A stretch of 7,727 nt of DNA, taken from contig JALWTJ010000129.1 of assembly GCA_027082895.1 (NCBI GenBank), positions 1-7,727 of the forward strand, in the 5' to 3' direction. A program made the position numbers and the translations under genes. A model generated the notes under the pieces. It had not been told where the DNA came from. It saw only the letters and a program-made list of their open reading frames with translations, and made no database searches. The stretch is from Hyphomicrobiales bacterium. GTDB taxonomy: Bacteria > Pseudomonadota > Alphaproteobacteria > Rhizobiales > Devosiaceae. Shown in pieces: positions 1 through 5,988 of this stretch (its first letter is position 1; the number at the start of each line of letters is the position of its first letter).

Positions 1-858
1 GGAACCGCCGGTAACACGGGAATCGGCCTGTCGCTGGTGGCCAACGCCATGGGGTTCAAGACGGTTATCGTCATTCCCGAAACCCAGTCCGAAGAAAAGA
101 AGGATGCCCTGCGGCTGAACGGGGCACGTCTGCTCGAGGTTCCGGCAGTTCCCTACAGAAACCCGAACAATTACATCAAGGTGTCGCAACGATTGGCGAA
201 AAGGCTTGCCGCCGAGCTTCCCGAAGGAGCCATCTGGGCCAACCAGTTCGACAATGTGGCCAACCGCATGGCCCATATCGAGGGAACGGCGCCGGAAATC
301 CTGCGGCAGACCGACGGCCGGATCGACGGTTTCATCTGTGCGGCGGGCACCGGAGGTACCATCGGGGGCGTTTCCCTGGCCCTGAAAGCCCATGACAAGA
401 ATATCCGGATCGGCCTTGCCGACCCGGAAGGGGCCGCCCTCTTTTCCTACTACACCACCGGCGAACTGGCATCGTCCGGCTCCTCCATAACGGAAGGGAT
501 CGGACAGGGGCGGATCACGGGCAATCTGGAGGGGGTTGAAATCGACCATGCCTACCAGATTGCGGACAGCGAGGCGCTCGAGATCCTGTTCGACCTGCTG
601 CAGCACGAGGGCTTGTGCCTTGGTGGCTCCAGCGGCATCAATATTGCCGGGGCCATCCGCCTGGCGCGAGAGCTGGGACCGGGCAAGACCATCGTCACCA
701 TACTGGCCGACTATGGGAACCGGTACCAGTCCAAGTTGTACAATCCGGCATTCCTGAAGGAAAAATCCCTGCCGGTGCCCGAATGGCTGGACACGGCCGG
801 CGGTGCAGACCTTGCAGCAATGCTGCGTGCGGCCATGGAAGCGGATGCGGAGCAATAA
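1..858 (+). CDS. cysK: Cysteine synthase (O-acetylserine sulfhydrylase), 5'-truncated
   Basis: PLP enzyme that makes L-cysteine from O-acetylserine and sulfide in the cytoplasm. The reading frame is open from base 1 and ends at TAA 856-858, leaving 285 visible residues. The N-terminal part, including the PLP-Schiff-base lysine, lies outside the window. Numbering from the first visible codon, one sees the substrate loop TAGNTG (2-7), the PLP phosphate-binding loop GTGGT (116-120), EGIGQGR (165-171), and GGSSGIN (208-214) near the cofactor pyridine. The NPNNY segment, the WANQFDN segment and the C-terminal ADYGNRYQSKLYNP tail match the longer alphaproteobacterial CysK type as I remember it. Cystathionine beta-synthase is related, but I see no CBS regulatory domains. 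The next gene starts 5 nt after the stop, so the two are very probably co-transcribed. Confidence 0.93.
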   Translation, partial: GTAGNTGIGLSLVANAMGFKTVIVIPETQSEEKKDALRLNGARLLEVPAVPYRNPNNYIKVSQRLAKRLAAELPEGAIWANQFDNVANRMAHIEGTAPEILRQTDGRIDGFICAAGTGGTIGGVSLALKAHDKNIRIGLADPEGAALFSYYTTGELASSGSSITEGIGQGRITGNLEGVEIDHAYQIADSEALEILFDLLQHEGLCLGGSSGINIAGAIRLARELGPGKTIVTILADYGNRYQSKLYNPAFLKEKSLPVPEWLDTAGGADLAAMLRAAMEADAEQ

Positions 859-863
859 CAGCA

Positions 864-1607
864 ATGAGCGTTTCCACCGAATTCACGTTCCGCAGTCAAT
901 CCTATCTGCGCACACTGGATGCGCGTGTGGTTGCGGTCGCCCCGGACGGGGCGGTGGAACTGGACCGGACGATATTTTACGGCCAATCGGGTGGGCAGCC
1001 GGGGGACAGCGGATTTCTGGAACTGGCGGACGGTTCGCGCATCCGGATCGCCAACGCCGTGCACCCGGGGGACCGGGGGCGCATTGCCCACCTTGCTGCC
1101 GATACCGACCGGTTGCCGCAGCCGGGGGACACGGTCACCTGCCATATTGACTGGGAGCGGCGGCACCGGCTGATGCGCATGCACACGGCGCTGCACCTTC
1201 TTTCAGTCGTGTTCCCGTTTCCCGTAACCGGGGGCGCCATCGGCGAAGAAAAAAGCCGCCTGGATTTCGACATGCCCGCGATCCCCGACAATCTTCTGGA
1301 CCTGCAGGAGGCATTGAACCGGCACATTGCTCAGGACCATGGTGTGCACGAGGAATGGATCTCTGACGCGGAACTTGCAGCGCAACCGGAACTGGTCAAG
1401 ACGATGAAGGTCAAGCCCCCGATGGGACAGGGCAAGGTACGCCTGATCCGTATCGGTGAGGGTGCGCAGACGGTGGATCTGCAACCCTGCGGGGGAACCC
1501 ATGTGGCCCGGACCGGAGAAATCGGACCGGTGCGCATTGGCAAGATCCAGAAAAAGGGCAAGCAGAATCGACGTGTCTATCTTCACCTGGCGGGGGAAAC
1601 GACCTGA
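864..1607 (+). CDS. alaX: AlaX-family alanyl-tRNA editing protein
   Basis: Free-standing homologue of the editing domain of alanyl-tRNA synthetase. Known AlaX proteins hydrolyse Ser-tRNA(Ala), and sometimes Gly-tRNA(Ala), in trans in the cytoplasm. The 247-residue product has an N-terminal beta-barrel-like part with FYGQSGGQPGDSG (38-50), equivalent to the GGGQP.D.G motif of the family. The zinc-binding catalytic domain follows, with HTALH (H107, H111) and CGGTH (C209, H213), so all four metal ligands are present. There is no aminoacylation domain. I chose ATG 864 because GGAG (849-852) precedes it and it begins just after cysK ends. The frame stays open back to 615, but that part lies inside cysK. 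A long C-terminal oligomerisation domain is absent. The substrate is inferred from the family, and the position between two sulfur genes is notable. Confidence 0.88.
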   Translation: MSVSTEFTFRSQSYLRTLDARVVAVAPDGAVELDRTIFYGQSGGQPGDSGFLELADGSRIRIANAVHPGDRGRIAHLAADTDRLPQPGDTVTCHIDWERRHRLMRMHTALHLLSVVFPFPVTGGAIGEEKSRLDFDMPAIPDNLLDLQEALNRHIAQDHGVHEEWISDAELAAQPELVKTMKVKPPMGQGKVRLIRIGEGAQTVDLQPCGGTHVARTGEIGPVRIGKIQKKGKQNRRVYLHLAGETT

Positions 1608-1617
1608 AAACGGATTG

Positions 1618-1623
1618 AAGGAG
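1618..1623 (+). promoter_or_regulatory. Ribosome binding site of sseA
   Basis: AAGGAG lies 4 nt before ATG 1628 and 7 nt before the directly following ATG 1631. Both starts are usable. The second has the more typical spacing and would shorten the protein by one residue. Confidence 0.7.
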
Positions 1624-1627
1624 AAAC

Positions 1628-2527
1628 ATGATGGGGGCCCAATCTCCCTTTGTCAGCACCGACTGGCTGAGGGAAAATCTGAGTGCGCCGGAGGTGCGCG
1701 TGGTGGATGCCACATGGTACCTTCCCAACGACGCGCGCGATGCGCGCGCCGAATATGCGCAACGCCACATCCCCGGCGCGGTCTATTTCGATCTTGATCG
1801 CATTGCGGACACGACAAGCGACCTTCCCCACATGGTGGCCCCTCCGGACGTGTTTGCGGACAAGGTGGGGGAACTTGGCATCCGGGATACCAATACCATT
1901 GTCATCTATGACGCTCCCGGCCTGTTTTCCGCCGCCAGGGTATGGTGGAATTTTCACATAATGGGGGCGCAGAACTGTTTCGTGCTCAAGGGGGGACTTA
2001 ACCGCTGGATGGCCGAGGGCCACCCGGTGACCAATCAGCCGGCAACGCCGGCCCGGGTTCCCTTCAATGCGCGGTTTGCCGACACGAAAGTCATCAACCA
2101 GGCGCAAATTCAGACGCTTTTGAGAACACCGGATATCCGGGAAAAGTTTCAGTTCGTGGACCTCAGGCCCTCCATGCGCTTTGCCGGGCTGGAGGAAGAA
2201 CCGCGCCCCGGCGTGCGCAGCGGGTACATGCCCGGCAGCATCAACCTGCCCTATTCGGACCTGATCGAGGGGGACCAGCTTTGTGAACCCGAACAGCTTC
2301 TGGAACGAATCAGAGCCGCCGGAATCGATCCGGAAAAGCCCCTCATTGCCAGTTGCGGGTCCGGGGTGACGGCCCCCATTCTCTGCCTGGCACTGGCTGA
2401 ACTGGGCATCAATGCCATGCACGTTTATGACGGATCATGGGCGGAATGGGCGGCGCAGAACGACAACCCGGTTCTGGGGGCCGATGGCAATCCGGTTCCC
2501 GCTGTGGCCGGCGCAACGGAAACATGA
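1628..2527 (+). CDS. sseA: 3-Mercaptopyruvate sulfurtransferase
   Basis: Transfers sulfur from 3-mercaptopyruvate, the transamination product of cysteine, to a thiol acceptor or cyanide. The 299-residue protein is the usual length for a tandem-rhodanese enzyme. The N-terminal rhodanese domain (about 8-135) is the inactive one: its loop (YDAPGLFSAARVWW, 94-107) has no cysteine. The C-terminal domain (about 155-285) has DLR (178-180), an arginine in the MRFAG stretch (R184), and R197 in PGVRSGYMPGS. Its active-site loop CGSGVTA has the persulfide cysteine at C243. CGSGVTA is the mercaptopyruvate type of loop, as opposed to the CRKGVTA type of thiosulfate sulfurtransferases, so I favour SseA over a general rhodanese. 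I see no signal peptide. The gene lies 20 nt after the AlaX gene and is probably last in the cysK cluster, since the next gene is on the other strand. Confidence 0.93.
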   Translation: MMGAQSPFVSTDWLRENLSAPEVRVVDATWYLPNDARDARAEYAQRHIPGAVYFDLDRIADTTSDLPHMVAPPDVFADKVGELGIRDTNTIVIYDAPGLFSAARVWWNFHIMGAQNCFVLKGGLNRWMAEGHPVTNQPATPARVPFNARFADTKVINQAQIQTLLRTPDIREKFQFVDLRPSMRFAGLEEEPRPGVRSGYMPGSINLPYSDLIEGDQLCEPEQLLERIRAAGIDPEKPLIASCGSGVTAPILCLALAELGINAMHVYDGSWAEWAAQNDNPVLGADGNPVPAVAGATET

Positions 2528-2547
2528 CGGCCGGTTGCTGAAGGAAA

Positions 2548-2574
2548 GCATGCCGGGCAGGCCCATCGGCAAGC
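2548..2574 (-). terminator. Possible terminator of the second binding-protein gene
   Basis: Convergent gap between sseA and the AapJ-like gene. On the - strand, GCTTGCCG and CGGCATGC pair over 8 positions with one mismatch across an 11-nt loop, followed by TTTCCTT. The hairpin begins 35 nt after the stop of the - strand gene. The T-run is weak. On the + strand nothing T-rich follows, so it would serve sseA poorly. Confidence 0.3.
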
Positions 2575-2609
2575 GGCCCGAAAGCTGCCAATAATGTGCC
2601 GCATGCATA

Positions 2610-3698
2610 TCAGCGGATGGGAGGAGCGTAAAGCAGGCCGCCCTGGGACCACAGGGCATTGGGTCCGCGCAGCATGGCGGCCCCGGTCTGGGCCCCAAAA
2701 TGCCGCTCAAAGATTTCCCCGTAATTGCCCACCGAAGCGATCACGGTGGCCATCCAGTCCGGTTTCAGGCCAAGGGGCTTGCCGAAATCCTGTTCCAGCC
2801 CCAGCAGCCGCCGTATGGCCGGGGTATGGGCGGACATCATGGATTGCAGGTTGAGGGAGTTGACCCCCAGTTCTTCCGCGTTGATCAGGGTGAAGATGGT
2901 CCAGCGCACGATGTCGGCCCACTGGTCATCTCCTTCCCGCACCGTGGGACCAAAAGGGGATTTGGAAATGTATTCGGGCATGATCCGGTGTTTGGAAGGA
3001 TCCGGCAAGGAACGGCGCAGGGACTGCAGGAAACTGACGGGGCCTGCTACCGCATCGCAGCGCCCGGCGGCGTAGGCAATGGACAGGTCGTCCAGTTCCT
3101 CATAGATCAGTTCCCGGTATTCGGCCTGATTGGCGAAGAAGAACTTGCGGATATTGTCCCGGGCATCCCCCGAATCGATGACGCACACGGTCACGTCCGT
3201 CAATTCGAAGGCGGACACGATTCCCTTGTCGGCGGAAACGAGAAAAGACTGGCCATCGAAAAAGCTCGTCGTGACATAACGGGCGCCATAGCGCACGTCG
3301 CGCTCCATGGTCCAGGAAGCATTGCGCGACACCACATCAATGTCGCCATCCTGCAACTGGGCGAAGCGGGAATAGCCCGGCAACAGCCGGAATTCGACAA
3401 GGTCGGCATCTCCCAGGGTGGCCGCCGCTATCGCCCGGCAGATATCCACGTCAAACCCGGTCCAGACACCGTTTTCATCCTGACTGGAAAAACCATCAAG
3501 CGAGTCGCTCGCCGCGCAGATCAGGAACCCCCGTTCGCGCACCTTTTCCAGGGTCTGGGCCAATGCACCGGAAACGGGCAATATTGCCAGCACCAGGACA
3601 AGAAAAAGAAGGAGTCCGCCGCTTGATGCCATAAGGCCGTGGCGCGTCTGGGGTTTCCTGTCAGGCCGAGCAACGCCGCCTGCTGCAATAATGCCCAT
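2610..3698 (-). CDS. AapJ-like periplasmic amino-acid-type binding protein (second, divergent)
   Basis: Solute-binding protein of the polar amino acid family (SBP_bac_3, AapJ subgroup), expected to capture a ligand in the periplasm and pass it to the adjacent Aap permease. Numbering uses ATG 3698 (362 aa): basic n-region with R and K near 11-20, hydrophobic core about 28-41, probable signal-peptidase site after ALA (45-47). Lobe features follow: TGFDVDICRAI (80-90), SRNASWTMERD (124-134), FDGQSF (147-152), SKSPFGPTVREGDDQW (245-260) and the AapJ-type tail NALWSQGG...YAPPIR. The start is uncertain. GTG 3716 adds six residues, and ATG 3632 gives 334 residues but removes the basic n-region. None has a good ribosome binding site. 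By hand alignment it is about 57/111 identical to the AapJ C-terminus at the right edge. Oddly, the region equivalent to the ligand-binding GTT loop reads SGDARD (176-181), and the Asp normally contacting the alpha-amino group appears to be Pro220. Ligand unknown. Confidence 0.88.
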   Translation of the reverse strand: MGIIAAGGVARPDRKPQTRHGLMASSGGLLLFLVLVLAILPVSGALAQTLEKVRERGFLICAASDSLDGFSSQDENGVWTGFDVDICRAIAAATLGDADLVEFRLLPGYSRFAQLQDGDIDVVSRNASWTMERDVRYGARYVTTSFFDGQSFLVSADKGIVSAFELTDVTVCVIDSGDARDNIRKFFFANQAEYRELIYEELDDLSIAYAAGRCDAVAGPVSFLQSLRRSLPDPSKHRIMPEYISKSPFGPTVREGDDQWADIVRWTIFTLINAEELGVNSLNLQSMMSAHTPAIRRLLGLEQDFGKPLGLKPDWMATVIASVGNYGEIFERHFGAQTGAAMLRGPNALWSQGGLLYAPPIR

Positions 3699-3825
3699 AG
3701 TAAAAAACTGCGCCACGGCGATATCAACCCGACTCTACTTCTGTGCCACGCCCGTTGCCGGCCTCCGGAATCTGATCATGAAAATCAGGAAACGCGCATG
3801 GTCATCTGTTATACCCCGCCTGTGG

Positions 3826-3854
3826 ATTGTGCGGTTTCTGGCGGATCAGGTCAA
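3826..3854 (-). promoter_or_regulatory. Candidate sigma-70 promoter for the second binding-protein gene
   Basis: On the - strand, TTGACC (3854-3849, five of six to the -35 consensus) is followed after 17 nt by CACAAT (3831-3826, four of six to the -10 consensus). Transcription would start near 3818-3820 and leave an untranslated leader of roughly 100-120 nt. A TATAAC at 3813-3808 has no -35 partner at proper distance. This is a pattern match only. Confidence 0.3.
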
Positions 3855-3968
3855 GCATTCCCGTGCTCGACCGCGGGAAAAAATAGCCTGTCAGCAGCGT
3901 GCAGTACCGCATCACAAGTGGAGGGCGAATCCAACTGCACATCATGCACACGCGCCGCATATGAACGC

Positions 3969-4034
3969 GGCACCGCCCCGGTCAGGGGGTGCCACGAGTT
4001 TCCGTATTCGACAGGCCAGCGGCGAGCCGCCTGT
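3969..4034 (-). terminator. Tandem stem-loops after aapP, possible terminator or 3' stabiliser
   Basis: The first hairpin (4034-4011) is ACAGGC/GCCTGT around 12 nt, starting 16 nt after the aapP stop. The second (3993-3969) is stronger: GGCAC plus CCCC paired with GGGG plus GTGCC, with loop TGACC and a two-base bulge. Neither is followed by a T-run, so a classic intrinsic terminator is unlikely. A Rho-dependent end or protection of the upstream mRNA from 3' decay fits better. Confidence 0.35.
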
Positions 4035-4050
4035 TCAGCATTGCCTGCAA

Positions 4051-4824
4051 TCAGTGCAGAATCTGCGACAGGAAGAGCTTCGTGCGTTCGTGCTGGGGAT
4101 TGTCGAAGAAGTTTTCCGGATCGTTCTGCTCGATGATCTGGCCCTGATCCATGAACATCACGCGGTTGGCCACCTGACGGGCAAAGCCCATTTCATGGGT
4201 AACGCACAGCATGGTCATGCCATCTTCGGCAAGCTTGACCATCACGTCCAGCACTTCCTTGATCATTTCGGGATCAAGGGCCGATGTAGGCTCGTCAAAC
4301 AGCATGATTTCCGGGTTCATGCACAGGGAGCGGGCAATGGCCACGCGCTGCTGCTGGCCACCGGAAAGCTGGCCGGGATATTTGTCCGCCTGCTCCGGAA
4401 TCTTGACTCTTTCCAGATAGTGCATGGCGGTTTCCTCGGCCTCGGCCTTGGGAATCTTGCGTACCCAGATCGGTGCCAGGGTCAGGTTCTGCATGATGGT
4501 CAGGTGGGGGAACAGGTTGAAGTGCTGGAACACCATGCCCACTTCACGACGCACCTCGTCGATCTTCTTCAAATCGTTGGTCAACTCGATTCCGTTGACC
4601 ACGATATGGCCCTGCTGGTGCTCTTCCAGCCGGTTGATGCAACGGATAAGGGTCGACTTGCCCGATCCTGAAGGACCGGCAATAACGATCCGTTCGCCCT
4701 TCATCACCTTGAAGTTGATGTCCTTGAGCACGTTGAATTCACCGTACCACTTGGCCATGTTGGTGATCTCGACCGCAACTTCGGTCTCCGATACCTTCAT
4801 TTTCGGTTTTGCTGACTCGGTCAT
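4051..4824 (-). CDS. aapP: General L-amino acid ABC transporter, ATP-binding protein
   Basis: ATPase subunit of the Aap importer, working as a dimer on the cytoplasmic face of AapQ/AapM. The 257-residue product has the complete ABC set: Walker [10 protein letters not shown] (50-58), Q-loop Q100, signature LSGGQ (153-157), Walker B IMLFDE (173-178) with catalytic glutamate E178, D-loop SALD (181-184) and H-loop His210. These elements and the short single domain match the polar amino acid (HisP/GlnQ) subfamily, and the neighbours identify it as AapP. I chose ATG 4824 over the in-frame TTG 4830: AGGAG (4835-4831) lies 6 nt before the ATG but directly abuts the TTG. The gene starts 9 nt after the aapM stop. 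It is the last gene of the contiguous permease block. Confidence 0.95.
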   Translation of the reverse strand: MTESAKPKMKVSETEVAVEITNMAKWYGEFNVLKDINFKVMKGERIVIAGPSGSGKSTLIRCINRLEEHQQGHIVVNGIELTNDLKKIDEVRREVGMVFQHFNLFPHLTIMQNLTLAPIWVRKIPKAEAEETAMHYLERVKIPEQADKYPGQLSGGQQQRVAIARSLCMNPEIMLFDEPTSALDPEMIKEVLDVMVKLAEDGMTMLCVTHEMGFARQVANRVMFMDQGQIIEQNDPENFFDNPQHERTKLFLSQILH

Positions 4825-4830
4825 GACCAA

Positions 4831-4835
4831 CTCCT
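4831..4835 (-). promoter_or_regulatory. Ribosome binding site of aapP overlapping the aapM stop
   Basis: The - strand reads AATTAGGAG, with the aapM stop TAG inside it and AGGAG 6 nt before ATG 4824. Ribosomes finishing aapM therefore stop directly on the aapP initiation signal, which points to translational coupling. Confidence 0.75.
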
Positions 4836-5976
4836 AATTCTTGTGACCCGTGTCCAGACGTTTCTCCATGTACTGGGAATATCGGGACATAGTGAAAGTG
4901 AAAATCCAAAAGACGATGGCGGCGAAGAAGAAGCCGGTCACCGGCACCGTTGGTGCGGACCATGTGGATGTGGTTGTACCTGCCTTCACCGCGCCAAGCA
5001 GATCAAACAGGCCGACGATGGACACCAGCGTGGTATCCTTGAACAGACCGATGGAATTGTTCACGATACCCGGAATGACCATCTTGAGCGCCTGGGGCAG
5101 AATGATCAGGGACGTTGCCTTGACATAGTTCAGCCCCAGAGCATCGGCGGCTTCATATTGCCCCTTGGGGATGGCCTGCAGACCACCGCGCACAACCTCG
5201 GCCGTATAGGCGGCGGTGAACAGGGTCACCCCTACCAGGGCCCGCACCAGCTTGTCGAAATTGGTACCCGCCGGCAGGAACAGGGGCAGCATGACCGAGG
5301 CCATGAACAGCACCGTGATCAGGGGAACGCCGCGCCACAGTTCGATGAACACCACGCAGACGGAACGTACCAGCGGCATGTTCGAGCGTCGTCCCAGTGC
5401 CAGCAACACGCCCAGCGGAAAAGAGGCCACGATGCCGGTGGTGGCCACCACCAGCGTCAGCATCAGTCCGCCCCACTTTTCGGTGGGCACTTCGGCCAGA
5501 CCGGTAAAGCCGGCCCCGTACAGAAGGAAGAAGGTGACAACGGGAAAGACGAACAGGAACAGGATGCCCGATATCATCTTGCCCGGGATCTTCGGAGTTG
5601 CCAGCGCCACCAGCAGAACAGCGCCAATGGCAAACACCAGATTGGGCCGCCAATACTCTTCGGACGGATAAAATCCGTAGATGAAGAAATTGAACCGGTT
5701 GGCAATATAGGGCCAGCAGGCACCGGCATCGGGAACGCGGCAATCCTTGCCCTCGGTGCCCTCCCATATGGCATTGGCAAAGGCAAATTCGTAGACCAAC
5801 GAGGCCAGGGAATAAACGATATAAAGGGCGATGGCGGTCAGAATGATATTGCCAAAGGAACTGAACAGGTTCGTGCGCAACCACCCGATGACACCAGTCG
5901 TGCTTGGCGGGGGCGGCAGATCCTTGACAATTTCCTTGCGCACATAGGCGACAGAACCAACTTTTTCTTCAGACAT
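4834..5976 (-). CDS. aapM: General L-amino acid ABC transporter, permease AapM
   Basis: Inner-membrane permease subunit that pairs with AapQ to form the translocation channel. The 380-residue product is far longer than HisM-type permeases but usual for AapM. Hydrophobic segments are visible at about 42-66, 112-127, 132-154, 168-195, 208-235, 247-262 and 346-364. The cytoplasmic EAA loop that docks the ATPase starts at E275 (EAADALGLNYVKATSLIILP) and is preceded by AEVVRGGLQAIPKGQ, both classic for amino acid permeases. A loop with two cysteines (C79, C87, the second in GACW) follows the first membrane segment. It is probably periplasmic, and a disulfide there is possible. ATG 5976 is supported by AGGAG 7 nt upstream. 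The gene starts 10 nt after aapQ and its stop overlaps the aapP ribosome binding site. Confidence 0.95.
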   Translation of the reverse strand: MSEEKVGSVAYVRKEIVKDLPPPPSTTGVIGWLRTNLFSSFGNIILTAIALYIVYSLASLVYEFAFANAIWEGTEGKDCRVPDAGACWPYIANRFNFFIYGFYPSEEYWRPNLVFAIGAVLLVALATPKIPGKMISGILFLFVFPVVTFFLLYGAGFTGLAEVPTEKWGGLMLTLVVATTGIVASFPLGVLLALGRRSNMPLVRSVCVVFIELWRGVPLITVLFMASVMLPLFLPAGTNFDKLVRALVGVTLFTAAYTAEVVRGGLQAIPKGQYEAADALGLNYVKATSLIILPQALKMVIPGIVNNSIGLFKDTTLVSIVGLFDLLGAVKAGTTTSTWSAPTVPVTGFFFAAIVFWIFTFTMSRYSQYMEKRLDTGHKN

Positions 5977-5983
5977 GGTTTTT

Positions 5984-5988
5984 CTCCT
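5984..5988 (-). promoter_or_regulatory. Ribosome binding site of aapM overlapping the aapQ stop
   Basis: The - strand reads CGGTAGGAG: the aapQ stop TAG shares bases with AGGAG, 7 nt before ATG 5976. This is the same stop/ribosome-site overlap as at the aapM-aapP junction. Confidence 0.75.

Larger units (their letters stand above)
3699..4050 (-). other. Structured non-coding gap between aapP and the second binding-protein gene
   Basis: I see no credible gene here: open frames through it on either strand have no family resemblance and no ribosome binding site. In the direction of transcription it holds two stem-loops just after aapP (4011-4034 and 3969-3993), then an interrupted inverted repeat TTCCCG/CGGGAA (3858-3863 with 3874-3879). 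A candidate promoter follows (3826-3854), then a small inverted repeat CTGAT/ATCAG (3772-3776 with 3784-3788) in the presumed leader. This layout suggests the downstream gene is at least partly transcribed on its own. Confidence 0.5.

Noticed and set aside
615..863. N-terminal extension of the AlaX frame into cysK
   Set aside because: It overlaps 244 nt of cysK in another frame, its residues fit no AlaX protein, and ATG 864 has a ribosome binding site.
1583..2422. - strand open frame (279 codons) opposite sseA
   Set aside because: The + strand frame encodes a complete sulfurtransferase with its active-site loop. The antisense product resembles nothing and has no ribosome binding site that I can see.
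2528..2609. Possible tRNA or small RNA in the convergent gap
   Set aside because: Only 82 nt with one imperfect hairpin. No cloverleaf, no T-arm sequence and no promoter-like motif.
2700..3626. + strand open frame (308 codons) opposite the second binding protein
   Set aside because: Shadow of a clear SBP gene. The His- and Gly-rich translation has no domain.
3858..3879. TTCCCG/CGGGAA inverted repeat as a + strand terminator
   Set aside because: On the + strand it is followed by an A-run, not a T-run, and there is no + strand gene upstream to terminate.
3691..4671. + strand open frame crossing the aapP gap
   Set aside because: Mostly antisense to aapP. The gap part has atypical composition and no start signal, so I treat the gap as non-coding.
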